Source: Taenia hydatigena (taxonomy: Eukaryota > Platyhelminthes > Cestoda > Cyclophyllidea > Taeniidae). From it: DNA of 64,000 nucleotides. Shown in pieces: positions 23,431-34,170 of the stretch. The stretch covers positions 1-64,000 of the forward strand of contig JADWOT020000641.1 of the NCBI GenBank assembly GCA_036345935.2, in the 5' to 3' direction. The number at the start of each line of letters is the position of its first letter. The first letter of the stretch is position 1. The notes under the pieces are model-generated. The model was not told the origin of the DNA. It did no database searches and saw only the letters and a list, made by a program, of their open reading frames with translations. The position numbers and the translations under genes are program-made.

Positions 23431-24947
23431 CGGATCGTGAAGAAATAATCACGCGGAATCGACAGCGGTATTTTTACGTTGATTAGGAAATGGTGTTGAC
23501 GTCTTTGCGCGGTAAAAGGTTGGGTTAAGGGAATGCTCCGAAAAGCATGGGAAAATTATCAGTGAATGCGGCAAAGGTATGTGAAAAAGCGGAAGGCAGA
23601 TGTATGATCGAGTGGACAATGTTGACCCCCAGTATGGCTCTTCACTGTCCACTCTTTCACCCCGCTGCGTGACGTTTTAGCCGTTGCGTTACTTATGCAG
23701 CTCCCTTCAGCATAAACGACGAAGCCTTCAACGTACTCAAGTAACTAAAATCTGGAGCTATCACATATCCATTCAGTGTAATCCAACCCATGCGAATGTC
23801 TTACCTTCCAAGAAAGATAAGAAGTGATTAGGTAAGAGAAAGGACGTGAATCACCCGATGTTACGCGTGGATAAGGAGGTGTGAATGGTGCAGTCTTGTC
23901 GGCATGAATCCGTTTGAAGTTCCTCGGGTCCACTGCCTCAAGCCTCCAAGGTACCTTCCAATAAAAGTGTGAAATTCACTTACAACCTTGGTGGATGGAG
24001 TGCGAGTAATTTGGTAAGTACAGCTAGTTGTGGTGTGGACGTTGTCGATAAAGAATTCACCAACGAAACGCCCTTTGGCTTCAGAAAAGAGGACCTCGGA
24101 AGAATGCTACTTTAAATGTGGCAGTAGGAAAACCCTGCCAACTGTTTTGACCAAATCAAATGCTGCTTTTTTGAGAACAAATGTGGCTCACAGGCCTTGT
24201 TCTTCGTCTCCCATGCAAGCATTTGGCAGAACATGTCCAATCTATAGTCTTCAACTGTCGTTAGTCGCTTTCATAGCTCACAACCATATTATTTTGTGCC
24301 AAGCAGCATATATTTGCATAAATTTAGGCTTTCTTTGTAACCCGTTGATGGTAATTTTTATGTACCTTCTTACCTCATTGCCTCAGAGTGACTAAATGTT
24401 AGCCAGGATCACCAGTCGTAACTCGGTTTTTGGGCATCGCAATCTCCCTCCCCGCCTGTAGAATACCTGGATGAGGCTCCCGCTGTGTGACCTGCATAGT
24501 CCAGAACCACTGAGAACTTGAATGAGTTTCGACTTTAAAAGATTCCCATGTGACTTTGCGTGTCTGCAAATGCTTTAGACATGTGCGATCGAGTGGCTCA
24601 CTTCTCAGCTTATACAGCTATCTTAACGACCACTTAGAGGCGCTTTTCCTGCTCTCCATTAAAGAATAAGGGTCATTTACTTGTATTCGTGGACTTTTGG
24701 TGAGCATGAGGCGAGTACTTTGATTTCTCTCCCTCCTTGCCTCGATAATGTTCTTACTCGAAATCGGAATTGGCGCACCACTAACAAAGCCCTGCGACCA
24801 ATTATTTGCCTGAATTTACATAAGCAAAGAAATTCATTAGCACTCGGCATGCCTGTGTGACGAGGTCTCCAAAACTAGCCATTTCGTTATCAGCAGCACC
24901 CTCGTCGGTGTGCAACATTGCAAATGGAATCTACTCCATTAATGCCT

Positions 24948-25142
24948 CTAACGTACACACAAGACCCTTAAAGCCAAATCCATAATATCCTCAAATGCTG
25001 TCGCTCGCATTCCACGATGGCACTGAGTACCACACTCAGCCTACGTGGTGAAGAGTTCCTTGGCAGTTCCACATCTTGCCAGGTGGATCCTAATTTGCCT
25101 GTGTTCCGTCCGCGCGGATCTAATCAACCTTAACAAATCCAC
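24948..25142 (-). other. Possible exon shared by both S1 copies, unrecognised
   Basis: The minus-strand frame has a counterpart at 61258-61452, which is open for 64 codons and contains LIRSARTEHRQIRAH. In this copy a TAG interrupts it. A following segment at 24800-24930 also reads well here (MLHTDEGAADNEMASFG) but is frameshifted by a 7-bp insertion in the other copy. Composition is protein-like, but the pieces cannot be joined with normal-size introns. Unrecognised; low confidence. Confidence 0.25.
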
Positions 25143-25279
25143 TCAGTTCAACCTCCTTCTGCCTTATTGCAGCCGATATTAGTAACTCAACCTCATGACG
25201 AAATGAATGTGCAAGTTGGACGGTTTTATTCAAAGTGGTACAAATACAACCACCGTACAGCTGAAATTAAAAAACCTCT

Positions 25280-25720
25280 TCAGAACTTTCCTCCCGTCTC
25301 CTCTTTGCTTTCCTTCAAAGTGACTTCAGTGTCACTGCCATCAGATTCTTCATAGGTGAACTCCTGGGCTTCCTCTAACACTTGCCTAGAAGAAAGCAAT
25401 ACTGACCCAACTAACCGAAAATCTACGGCTGAAATTGGGTGTAGCTTGTCCACTTGACCTTAGCCTTCCTGGATTTGTGACGAGATAGACTTTGCGGCAA
25501 TGCAGACGACAGTTATGAAGACAATGAGGAAGCCATAAGTGACACAGGCCGCAAGAATAACGTAGTATCCTCCGTTAAAAGTACCTCCTCAAGTGAAAAT
25601 TCGGGTCACTATTACCTTCATCATGAAAAGTAAATCTACTTCTATCGGTCTTTGCCTCCTGAAGTGTCAACCCTAGGGCAAACGGAACCCAAACAACTAG
25701 CAAATCCACATTAACATGGC
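25280..25720 (-). pseudogene. Small single-pass membrane protein gene, copy a, broken
   Basis: Minus strand. Exon 1 (about 25720-25454) contains a hydrophobic signal-like stretch (LLVVWVPFALGLTLQ), a short acidic ectodomain (EAKTDRSRFTFHDEGNSD) and a membrane segment (ILAACVTYGFLIVFITVVC). A 68-bp intron (25386-25453, GT-AG) follows, then an acidic tail exon (25280-25385) ending KEETGGKF and a TGA. AATAAA lies about 60 bp after the stop. Breaks: the start codon is lost with about 24 bp present in the other copy, one frameshift precedes the membrane segment, and a 2-bp change shifts frame just after it. I do not recognise the family. Predicted layout: signal peptide, roughly 30-residue ectodomain, membrane span, roughly 50-residue cytoplasmic tail. 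Confidence 0.55.
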
Positions 25721-26131
25721 GCCTCGGCAGCAAATTGACCGATGGAGAAGAAGTAGGAAACTCAAAAGTAACTTTAGCTGGAGGAAGATATTTCACAGTA
25801 CTAATTAACTTTGCCTAAAATGCAAGTATATCAGAATATTTGCCAACGTACCTATTTTACGAATGCATTTTCCCTTATCGTAATTATGAGAAGAAAAGGT
25901 CAATTATCTAGGGTGTCATACACAAAAGCGACTAACAAGTAATAATTTTCCGAAAGTAAAAAATTAATTCTACCATGGTACTAAAGGATTTAGGGCCATT
26001 TCTATGATTTTAACAATATCTGTTCATAAATCGTGAACCAAAATTTACTGATTACGTGCAAGTTTTACACAGCATGAGCTGTTGTTGCTAGATGCACAAT
26101 AATTAACTAATAGGCCAAAAGTTATACCATG

Positions 26132-26356
26132 TGTAATACTTATGTTTTTATGTGTACTTTGTGGGCCAGATGCGGCAGGACAATTTGAACCTGATTGCGG
26201 AGCGATGTGGTGACTCTCAGGATTGTGGTTTATCTCTGTTCTGGGCTCTCCTACAAGACCTTTTTGTACCCTCTCTCTTACTCGCAATGAAGATGTCGAA
26301 GCGTGTTCAGACTTAATAACACGGCCAGTAAGAGGGAAGAGGAGTAACCATCCACA
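26132..26356 (+). mobile_element. Gypsy element A, 5' LTR
   Basis: Starts TGTAATACTTATG and ends CCACA, 225 bp. It aligns with the LTR of element B (62597-62820), with the 3' LTR starting at 29742 and with the solo LTR at 61954-62181, which fixes both boundaries. The flanking 5 bp is CCATG, as in element B. Inside, ATGTCGAAGCGTG begins a gag-type frame that is broken here by a 2-bp deletion. Confidence 0.8.
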
Positions 26357-26940
26357 CTGATGGCAGCGCTGGCGAACCTTCCCCATTTCAAGACAAGAAT
26401 AAATTTTGGGAATCGGATGAAGATTGTGAGCGTTGACACTCACTCATGCCCACAGTGGCAGAGAATTTCGCTGATCCTCCACGCACTTCTGCAAGAGCTT
26501 CTCTCAGCAGCAATTGATGTCGGAGTCTCACCTCACTCCGACCTTGGCCAGTGCTGTACGATACTGGCTCGGCTCGTTATCGACCAGCGAGAGGAGTCGC
26601 CGGCTAGGGAGTTTATTCGTCGAGATCAAAAGCCAGGCGAAAACAATGAGGAGTACGCTTGGGTCCTGCAAATTCTAACCGAACGGACCTTCAGAGGCTG
26701 CCCACCTAACAAGGTGAAAAGCTGGGTGGCTGCTCAATTCAAAGCCGGGGTCTGACTACTGACCATCGCAACGAAGCTCCACGTCGTGAAGACCAACGAT
26801 CTCGGCCAGTTGGTCGAGGCAGTGACCAGGAATCGTCAGGAACTCCTCCTGACATCGCCGTTCCATATGGCCAACCGCCGACCGAATCCCACACGTGCAC
26901 TTTGGACTCCGTCGCGTCGTATCTCAAAAGCAGGTGAGCC
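26357..26940 (+). pseudogene. Gypsy element A gag region
   Basis: An open frame of 131 codons at 26360-26755 starts three bases after the LTR. It carries a helical, capsid-like segment (DQREESPAREFI, then EYAWVLQILTERTF). Element B contains the same protein with indels. Stops follow near 26755, and the remaining gag continues in other frames to about 26940. No CCHC zinc knuckle is visible. The frame is continuous with the LTR-coded start seen in element B. Confidence 0.65.
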
Positions 26941-27230
26941 GCGCTACTCCTTATCCTGCCTACCCTCATACGGTTTTACTCCCATTTATGCGAGTCTATG
27001 GCAAGCTAGAGAGGCGTCCCTTCAGTTTCCTCCTTGACTCAGGCGCAGCCGGGTCGTTAGTGAATCCCCAAGCTTCCACAGATCTCCGCATTAAGTTCTG
27101 TACTGGTCCCTTCTCTGCCAAACTTCTCTCAGCAGAAGGGAGAAAGGTGAAGGTAAAAGGGAAGACGTCGTCAAAAGTCTCGCTAAGGAGAAAACCTGGA
27201 CAGTGTAATTTATTATGTGCCTCGAGTTAG
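26941..27230 (+). pseudogene. Gypsy element A aspartic protease region
   Basis: The frame 26895-27230 contains FSFLLDSGAAGSLV at about 27020-27062, the retropepsin active-site motif (DSGA), after MRVYGKLERRP. Element B has the same motif at about 63478-63520 with DSGAA. The frame ends in a stop before reverse transcriptase. It belongs to the pol polyprotein of a Ty3/gypsy-type element. Confidence 0.75.
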
Positions 27231-27239
27231 TTTGGAATG

Positions 27240-28410
27240 CGATACTTGGCATTGACTTCCTTCGTATTACTAAGGCGGTCCTGAATTTCGCAGAAGACAA
27301 ATTTGCGTCCCATCGTTATAAGGGAACGATCCCCGTCAAACCTCCTCCAAAAAGGACTCACGCGAAATCTGTAGTGCCCTTTTCGATACTGCAGGCATCT
27401 CCATTAGCAACTTAGATGACCTTTGCTCCCAGTTGACACAGATCACCGATAGCGAGAGAAAGGAGCTGCGCTCATTGCTTAGCAAGTATCCGAACATGTT
27501 CTCATGGCAAGAAGCGAAACTCGGAAGAACAAATATCGTCAAACATACCATTGACACCAGCGAGGATAGGCCCATTTGGCAACCACTCAGACGTATGCCG
27601 TCGCCCCTCCTGGACGAAGTGAACCGTCTGGTGGGAGTGATGATCAAGGATGAAGTTATAAAACCATCCAAGTCACCATAGGCCTCCTCAATCGCACTGG
27701 CAAAGAGAAGGGGCGGTAGTCTACGGCTGTGTATCGATTGCAGAAGGCTAAATGCCGTGCCTAAGAAGGACGCCTTTCCCTTACCTCATATTGGCGATTC
27801 CTTGGATTCCCTGCATGGATCAAAGTGGTTCTTCACACTAAACTTAGAATCCGGATCCTAGCAAGTAGAAGTGGCGGAAAACGCTAGAGGGAAGACGACT
27901 TTCATAGTCCCCAACGGGCTTTGTGAATCTTAGACAATGGCGTTTGAAATCTGTAACGCCGCAGCCACTTTTCAGCGCCTGATGCAGAGAGCACTGATTG
28001 GACTTTTTCCGAAACATTGTATAATTTACCTCGATGACGTCCTTGTTTTCGGTAGGGACATTGGCGAACATAATGCCAATCTTAAACTGGTCGTGAACCG
28101 TCTGTAAAATGCAAGTCTGACCTTGAATACAATGAAGTGCTATTCTCTGCGTCGTTCAGTCGCCTTCTTGGGACACACAGTCTCGTCAGATGGGATGGCT
28201 GTCACCGAAGATCGTGCAAAAGAAGTGAGAACCTGGTCAACACCAACTAATCAGACGGAACTCTGCAGTTTCCTCGTTTTGGCAAGCTGCTACAGGCGTT
28301 TCGTTAAAGGCTTCGCCACAATCGCTAGTCCCCTACACAAGGTGACCGAGAAGCTGGCGAAAAGAATCTCAAGTGGGAGTGCGAACATGACGAAGCCCTT
28401 AAAGAACTAA
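27240..28410 (+). pseudogene. Gypsy element A reverse transcriptase, inactivated
   Basis: The RT domain reads in order: a KHTIDT segment with PIWQPLRRMP (about 27540-27600), LRLCIDCRRLNAVPKKDAFPLP (about 27720-27785), and AATFQRLM. The catalytic YLDD box is at 28027-28038, and the thumb segment VAFLGHTVSSDG at about 28157-28193 leads into the connection. In-frame stops at about 27679, 27859, 27931 and 28106 kill it. The order and motifs are those of chromovirus-like or CsRn1-like Ty3/gypsy elements; I cannot place it more finely. Confidence 0.85.
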
Positions 28411-28790
28411 AGCGAACGCTCAGCTCAGCCCCGATTCTGGCTTTACCAAACTTCGAGACTGACGCACCACTCTTTGTACTTGGCATAGCAACGTGGTTGC
28501 ATTAATCCGCAGACCTCTCTCAGCAGAAAGGCATAGCGGTATGGTAAGAACCCCATTCTTAAGCAAGCCGGCCAAACACCAGTGGGGAAACACACAGAGT
28601 ACGGATCCAGACACGCCCTTGGTATACGACAGGTTTTTGGCATCCTCGTGCAAGCCCACTGCAGATGAGATGAAATCGGCCAGCAAGGTAGGCAGCCACA
28701 CAGATATGGTAACAATGGTCCGAACTCTCCCTGGAAGATGAGATTTTGTAGTACCAAGAAGATGTCACGTCTACGAAGCGTCTGGTTGTT
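28411..28790 (+). pseudogene. Gypsy element A RNase H, partly deleted
   Basis: Frame-shifted continuation includes ELKRTLSSAPILALPNFETD, the start of the tethered RNase H. The catalytic TDAS-type core is missing, and the sequence jumps to the region before integrase, so at least one internal deletion has occurred. Confidence 0.55.
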
Positions 28791-29520
28791 TTAGATTCCC
28801 TGATACAAACAGTCCTTCAAGAGTTGCACGAACAATTGGACCATGTAGGCGCGAAAAGATGGTGGAGGCCTCGATGAAGCGATACTGGTGGCCCTCTCTT
28901 TCCCCAGACGTGCACGACTTCTGCCGAACCTGCATTACTTGCAGCAGCTTTAAGAACCCTCATTTTACAGCCGTTGCACCTCTGCAGCCTATGCCTACAG
29001 GATTTCCGGGCAAACGAGTGGGATAGACATTATGGGTCATCTACCACTTACGAAGGAGGGAGATCGACATATCTTAGTTATGGTTGACTACTTCACGAAA
29101 GTAGCCGAAGCAGAATCTGTGAAGTCACAAGACGCCGAGACGACCGCGTCAACCTTTTTCAATCGTTGGATCTGTCAAGACGGAGTGCCTGAACCAGTTT
29201 ATAGCAATCAAGTTCCTAATTCCGAAAGCCGACTCTTCGCTGAACTCTGCAGGTCCTTTGGAATTGCAAAGAGGCACACGACACCGGACCCTGATAGGAC
29301 TACCAAAGGCTTTCACGATGGAGGTACGACTGGAAGATTGGGATTTAAACCTTGGACGCGCTCTTCTCGCCTATAGGGCTACAGTGCATGCATCAACCGG
29401 TGTCTCTTCGTTCAAAATGCTCACAGGCCGCGAAATGAGAGCCCCCTTCGATGTATCCCTACCGAGTAAGGAAGTGGCTACCGACAATGCCCTGGAGTGA
29501 GCTACTGACGGTAGCACCGG
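28791..29520 (+). pseudogene. Gypsy element A integrase, inactivated
   Basis: A zinc-binding region (LHEQLDHVG, then FCRTCITC) precedes the core. The core start GHLPLTKEGDRHILVMVDYF carries the first catalytic Asp. At the second position the usual Asp is Asn (VYSNQVPN), which would abolish catalysis, and the Glu region is scrambled (29276-29330). Several frameshifts separate the pieces at 29032-29376 and 29258-29500. The fragment at 3100-3340 derives from a related copy. Confidence 0.75.
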
Positions 29521-29548
29521 GCACGGCGCTCAAAAGACGTGGGGGCTG

Positions 29549-29736
29549 TGTAGCGTCCCGAGGCTGCCTCGAAGGCAAAAGAAGGCAGAATGCTAGGGCA
29601 GAATACATATATATTCAACGGACAGAGGGAAATGGGCTGCTGGCATGACCCGGAGGCCAGCCCACGCAGCTAGGTCAGTACGGCCACCTCTGTGTCCTTG
29701 ACCGAAACCGGTAGTTCCAACAAACACAGTGCTAGA
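29549..29736. mobile_element. Short (188-bp) LTR inserted at the edge of the gypsy 3' LTR
   Basis: Bounded by a perfect 5-bp direct repeat GGCTG (29544-29548 and 29737-29741). It is homologous to 58378-58560 in reverse orientation and to a fragment ending at 39808. In the opposite reading sense it starts TGTAGTAC-like and carries an AATAAA-type site, conserved in the 58-kb copy. No coding sequence is attached. Such short LTRs resemble the miniature (TRIM-type) LTR elements known from taeniids, which is inference only. Confidence 0.75.
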
Positions 29737-29741
29737 GGCTG

Positions 29742-29945
29742 TGTAGTACTTATGTCCTTCAAATGTGGTTTGTAGGCCAGAGGTGGGTCGACAATTGGAA
29801 CATGGTTGCGGAGCGGCGTGGTGACTCCCTGTTCTGCGCTCTCCTACAAGATCTCTTTATACACTGTCTCTTACTCGCAATAATGATGCTTAAGCATGTT
29901 CAGCTCTTTAAGAGCTAGGGCGGTAGGAGGAGCGGGAGAGAGTTC
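29742..29945 (+). mobile_element. Gypsy element A, 3' LTR, 3' end eroded
   Basis: TGTAGTACTTATG at 29742 aligns with the 5' LTR start at 26132. Homology runs through the CTCCTACAAGATCTCTTT block to about 29940, then decays before the expected CTACA end. No CCATG target duplication is visible after it, so this end was probably rearranged. Confidence 0.7.
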
Positions 29946-29949
29946 TTTA

Positions 29950-32900
29950 AACTATAGGCTTTCTGTTTACGCGATTGGGGTGGGAATGTATAAAGACTAG
30001 TCGATTTGGAAGCGGTTTTAAGGCTCACTAGCGTTCCTTTTTGGTGTGCTTTGCGCTTTAGGAGGATCTTATTACATAGTGTAAAATCTAGGCGGCTATT
30101 TTACAAAAATTCTTGGTAAAGTAGGGATTTACTCGACGTGGCATTTTAATACAACAATGCAAAATCATTTGTGTCCTTTAACAGATGAAATGTTCAAAAT
30201 GCTGATTTAAACATGGGATTGTTTTTAATGGGTTCGCTAATTTTTGTTTGGCATTTAAAGGCGCATCCATTTTGCGTTTGGATTTCGTTATTTAAACCTT
30301 TTGAAGGTCGTTTGTGGATGTAGCCTATTTTCTCACTAGTGTGATGTGAGTTCATTATTTGGTTTGTGACAAGTGGTTTCATGTAATGATATACTCGGAT
30401 GTTTTCCTTTTGTCTTGCTTGCGGCTTTTCGTGATGTGAAATGTAAAAATTGATGCAAGTGCTTAGTGCATATCTCAAACATTGCAAGTTGGTATTTAGT
30501 CAACTCTATGGAACCTTTCATTTGTGCAGACATTTTGACGGAGTGTACAGCCATTCCTCCTTTATAATGTTGGCTAAAATTCATTTAGAACGCATTACTT
30601 CTCTTCGACTGTTTCCTTTTTTAGATGTCACGGTTCAAAACTGTAGTAAACGACCTCTTATTCTTGGATTTTACTTCTGGTTTATTTGTGGTCCTGCGAA
30701 TGATCAGTGGGGCGGTTTTTACGTTTTTTTAGATGTTTTCATAATAAATAGGGTAACATCTACCTGATTTTTTTTGTAAGGGCCATTGAACTACTCAAAA
30801 ACCTGATTTGTTGCTCTTGAAACACCTGATGGCTTTCGGTAGAGTCCTTTGAGAATTCGATGACAACTGTTGGAGTAGTTTGTCAAGAAAAGTAAATGCT
30901 CTCCCCTTCTGGACATTGAGCTGGATTGGTGGGTCTTTGAACTTCAATTAATAAGTTCTCATACTGAAAGGAATAACTTCGGAGCTAGAATTTGTCGCTC
31001 GTTGTATTATGATACGCAGTGCGTATCTGTTGCAGGTCCTGAATGAACTAATCAGAGTTGGTGTCTAGAATTCCATTTTCCTAGCTGTTTACGCTCGGCG
31101 CTAAAAATAGTTTGCTTTGATGCTTGTGTCCATCGTTAAAGATTGCGTTGTCTGACTTTCCTTTTTTGTCGCATCAAACTTTGAATGAAACACGAGGCAT
31201 TTGTTTATCGGTTCATCGAACCGGTTAGAAATGTGAATAACTATGACTGCACTCAAATAGCAGTGTCGGATGCTTATGTGAAGTTTTTCGGGTTTCATCG
31301 TTCTTATATGCTAATGGTTTTGAATTTCGGGTTTTTGATGGATGACCTAGAAGTTGTTATTTGTCACCGATATGATGCATTTGTTTGCAATTTTATTCGA
31401 ATGGAATCAATGAGTTCAATCCATCGATTTCGTGATGCTCTCGTTCTTAAAAGTTAACGCGCTAGTTGATTTCACAGGCCAGGTAACGGTCGAACTACCT
31501 GGTCATAATGCAGTGGTTCTAACTGTCATTTTACAGCATGCAGCTTCCGTACATCCCTGGTCTTCTCGTATCGTTAATGTGGGTGTGCCTCACTTGTCTT
31601 CCAGTTTAGTGTCTATCTCACATGCCTAAATAGGTCCGCTGCTCACGCTATTTAGTCGAAGAAATGTGCCAAGATGTAGCGTTTGATAGGGTCCATTCTT
31701 TTGCATAAAGACCCTTTTTGTTTTTTGCAAGAGAGGACGACAAGTCTTTATGCTAAATTTCACTCTTACCGTAGCCGTGATTTCAAGGGGCAAAAAGCTT
31801 GTTTTCACTTCTTGCAAGCCAAAAATCCTATCATTTGGTATTAGAATTGTTAGTTATATTCGTCCATTAAGGCGAAATCGTTGCATCCGATCTTGGTGGC
31901 CTTTTACTTTGAAGAAGCCCAGGTGTTTAATCCATTTCTTGTCCACCTTGATTTGAAGTCCAGGATTTCTGAGGTCGCTCGTTGGGTGGATGATGAAGTG
32001 TCCACTTCTCGAAAAGTATTAATGGGTTGCATGGGACCTTAATATAATGCCTGAATGGCTACTCCTGCGTAGGCACAGTGACGGTGTTTTACACACATGC
32101 ACGAACATCGGTCTTTTGAGGCTGAATCACTTTTCGATGGGCATGTCTTGGGCAAAGAAGACGCGGAAATTGGACGAAGAGAATACGGAATGAGAATTGG
32201 GATTTGTCTCCCCAATCGCTAATATGGGTGTGACCTCACGATGTACATTTCCTATTGCTCTGTAATGGAAGACTGTGATGCTGGCATTGCTGTTGGCGTA
32301 GGATGGATGGGCTTCCTATGCGGACGCAGAGGAGGTGGAATGTTGATGAGACGGGAATTGTGTTGGAAGGGGGGGGGGGGTTTAAGTCTCTAGCATGTGG
32401 ATTGTCCGATGTAGACTTATGCAGATATTTGCCGGTAGAATTATCTTCTGTTTCCATGAGTGTCACCTGTTTCTCTGTTTGTCTCCTTTTAGGTCGTTGC
32501 GATCCGTCAAGTTCATGGGTTCCACTCGCAGTGTTGGTTTATTGAAATGCGTGGAATGGAGTCGTTGATGTCCAGTCTGCATGCGAGATGTGCAATCGGG
32601 GCGATTGACGATGGGTCGCGTCAGTTTGTCACAGAACTTCTACACGAAGGTGGTGATGGTGGTGGCAGAAGCTGTAAGAATCTCTCTCACTTTGGCTTCA
32701 ACTGTTTTCCATCTCATCCCATCTCTCGTTTGACGAAGACCTTGGTGCATTGTCTGTGATAAACCATCTCTACCATCTCTTTTTGTTGCATTGATTTGTG
32801 GAGGCTACCATCACTTGCCTCTTCTCGCCTCACTTTTCGATTCTACGCCTTTTGGGACTTCCTACTTGTACTGCTGAGTACTTAAGTCTTTTGCATTAAG

Positions 32901-33080
32901 AAACGAATTGAAAAAAGTAGGACAGTAGTAATGCGGTGGGTAGGCCGGTGGCATGCAGCTGGACCAGACTACGCAGGAAATTTGGGCGGTTGCCGAACTG
33001 GGACTTGAAAGCGAACTGATAGTGGGGTAAGTGGACTCTTTCGCTTTGAGGACGTGGGACGATTCTGTGTGTACTTTTTA
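29950..33080. other. Gene-poor region
   Basis: AT-rich, with no repeat shared with the rest of the window. Open frames of 60-114 codons occur on both strands without start context, splice structure or motifs. A run of 12 G lies at 32369-32380. I see no RNA gene. Confidence 0.4.
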
Positions 33081-34170
33081 ATCTCTCCCATCATGCAATG
33101 CATTAGCCTAGTATTAATATTTCCATCCATCCGCACAACTGGAAGGCCTCCGATTTCTAGGCGATTTACAATATAGTGCACTGTCCGAAGTGACCCTTAT
33201 ACACTCCATAAAGTAAAAGAAACGGTAGAGAAATTGACAGACGGAGGGATAATTAAGTGGACGGAAGTTTGGACAGAGAGCTAAAGTGGTAGTTGCGGTC
33301 TTAAAAAGATCACGCTAATTATGCTCTATCACCCGACTTCTGCCTGCACGACCTAGGCACATCCGAAGGCTAGGATGCTTCGCACAGCCTCACAAGTGTG
33401 GGTCAAATGGCACAAGACACGGGCACAAATTGTAACGAATTCACCAAATCGACGATTGTTGTGCTTTGCTACTATTTGAAGAATGAGTTAAAGGGGGCCA
33501 CCAAACAATCGGATGGGAACTTGTATTATAGCGCAGTCATTGGTTAAATTGTACAGGCTAATAGGATTGCTTAATGGCTAACTTTGTTGTTGCCTTGAGT
33601 GCCATTTTATTCGGCCTGTTGTAACAGTGACGTTTGACTCGGTCTTGTTCATTGAAGAATATGAGCGAACTGCAAGCGTGTCGGTCCAACCGTCAGTAGT
33701 AGGGTAGGCGGACCCTTGCACCGGCGAGCCTATAATGCATGAATTGCAGCCCAAGAGTGGGGACTGGTGAGGTTATGCGGCAAAGAAGGGAGGGATGCTC
33801 AGAGCCAAGTCCACTTCTCCAATGTGTGCATACGAAACCATTAATGAAGGGCATATGCCATCCTTCAATGGGCACTTAACGCAAAAATATCCCTTATGTT
33901 ACAAGGCGAAATAAGGGTTGTCGAGCAAAATATCACCCTAGATTGGCGTCTGAAGTAGTGTGGTCAAGTTGTGCTATTGGCCACTTGACAGTCCGGTAAG
34001 GCAACCACAAAGACCGTGCTGAATGTCAGGCAGCGACACTGGATTAATTAATTTGCTAGAGTGAATTCATGAAGACGGAGGCTCTTCACTGTCCACCGAT
34101 CTACCCCGCTGCGTGATGCTTTAGCCGTTGCAACACTTCTGGAGCGAATAAAGGACGAATGATTGGGTGA
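33080..34170. repeat. Repeat block shared with 59470-60000
   Basis: 33095-33175 matches 59475-59560, and 33712-34140 matches 59583-59995, in the same order and orientation and largely collinear. About 520 bp (33180-33710) is present only here. The last part (34085-34135) is also shared with 23640-23690. Apparent frames in it, such as 33693-33875 and 59494-59706 on the minus strand, are shadows. Confidence 0.7.

Larger units (their letters stand above)
23640..26131. repeat. Segmental duplication copy S1a
   Basis: Collinear with 59945-62596, with small indels. Shared landmarks are the tetranucleotide-poor block at 23760-24060, the 24100-24400 block, the 24700-25170 block, the membrane-protein remnant, and the AT-rich run up to the gypsy LTR. 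The duplicated unit continues into gypsy element A, which corresponds to element B in the other copy, so the element was already present when the block was copied. Apart from the membrane-protein remnant and one possible exon near 24950-25140, I see no gene. Confidence 0.8.

Noticed and set aside
24030..24395. 121-codon plus-strand frame in S1a with a shorter match in S1b
   Set aside because: The two copies differ mainly by amino-acid changes and the S1b frame is truncated upstream. Conservation is explained by recent duplication.
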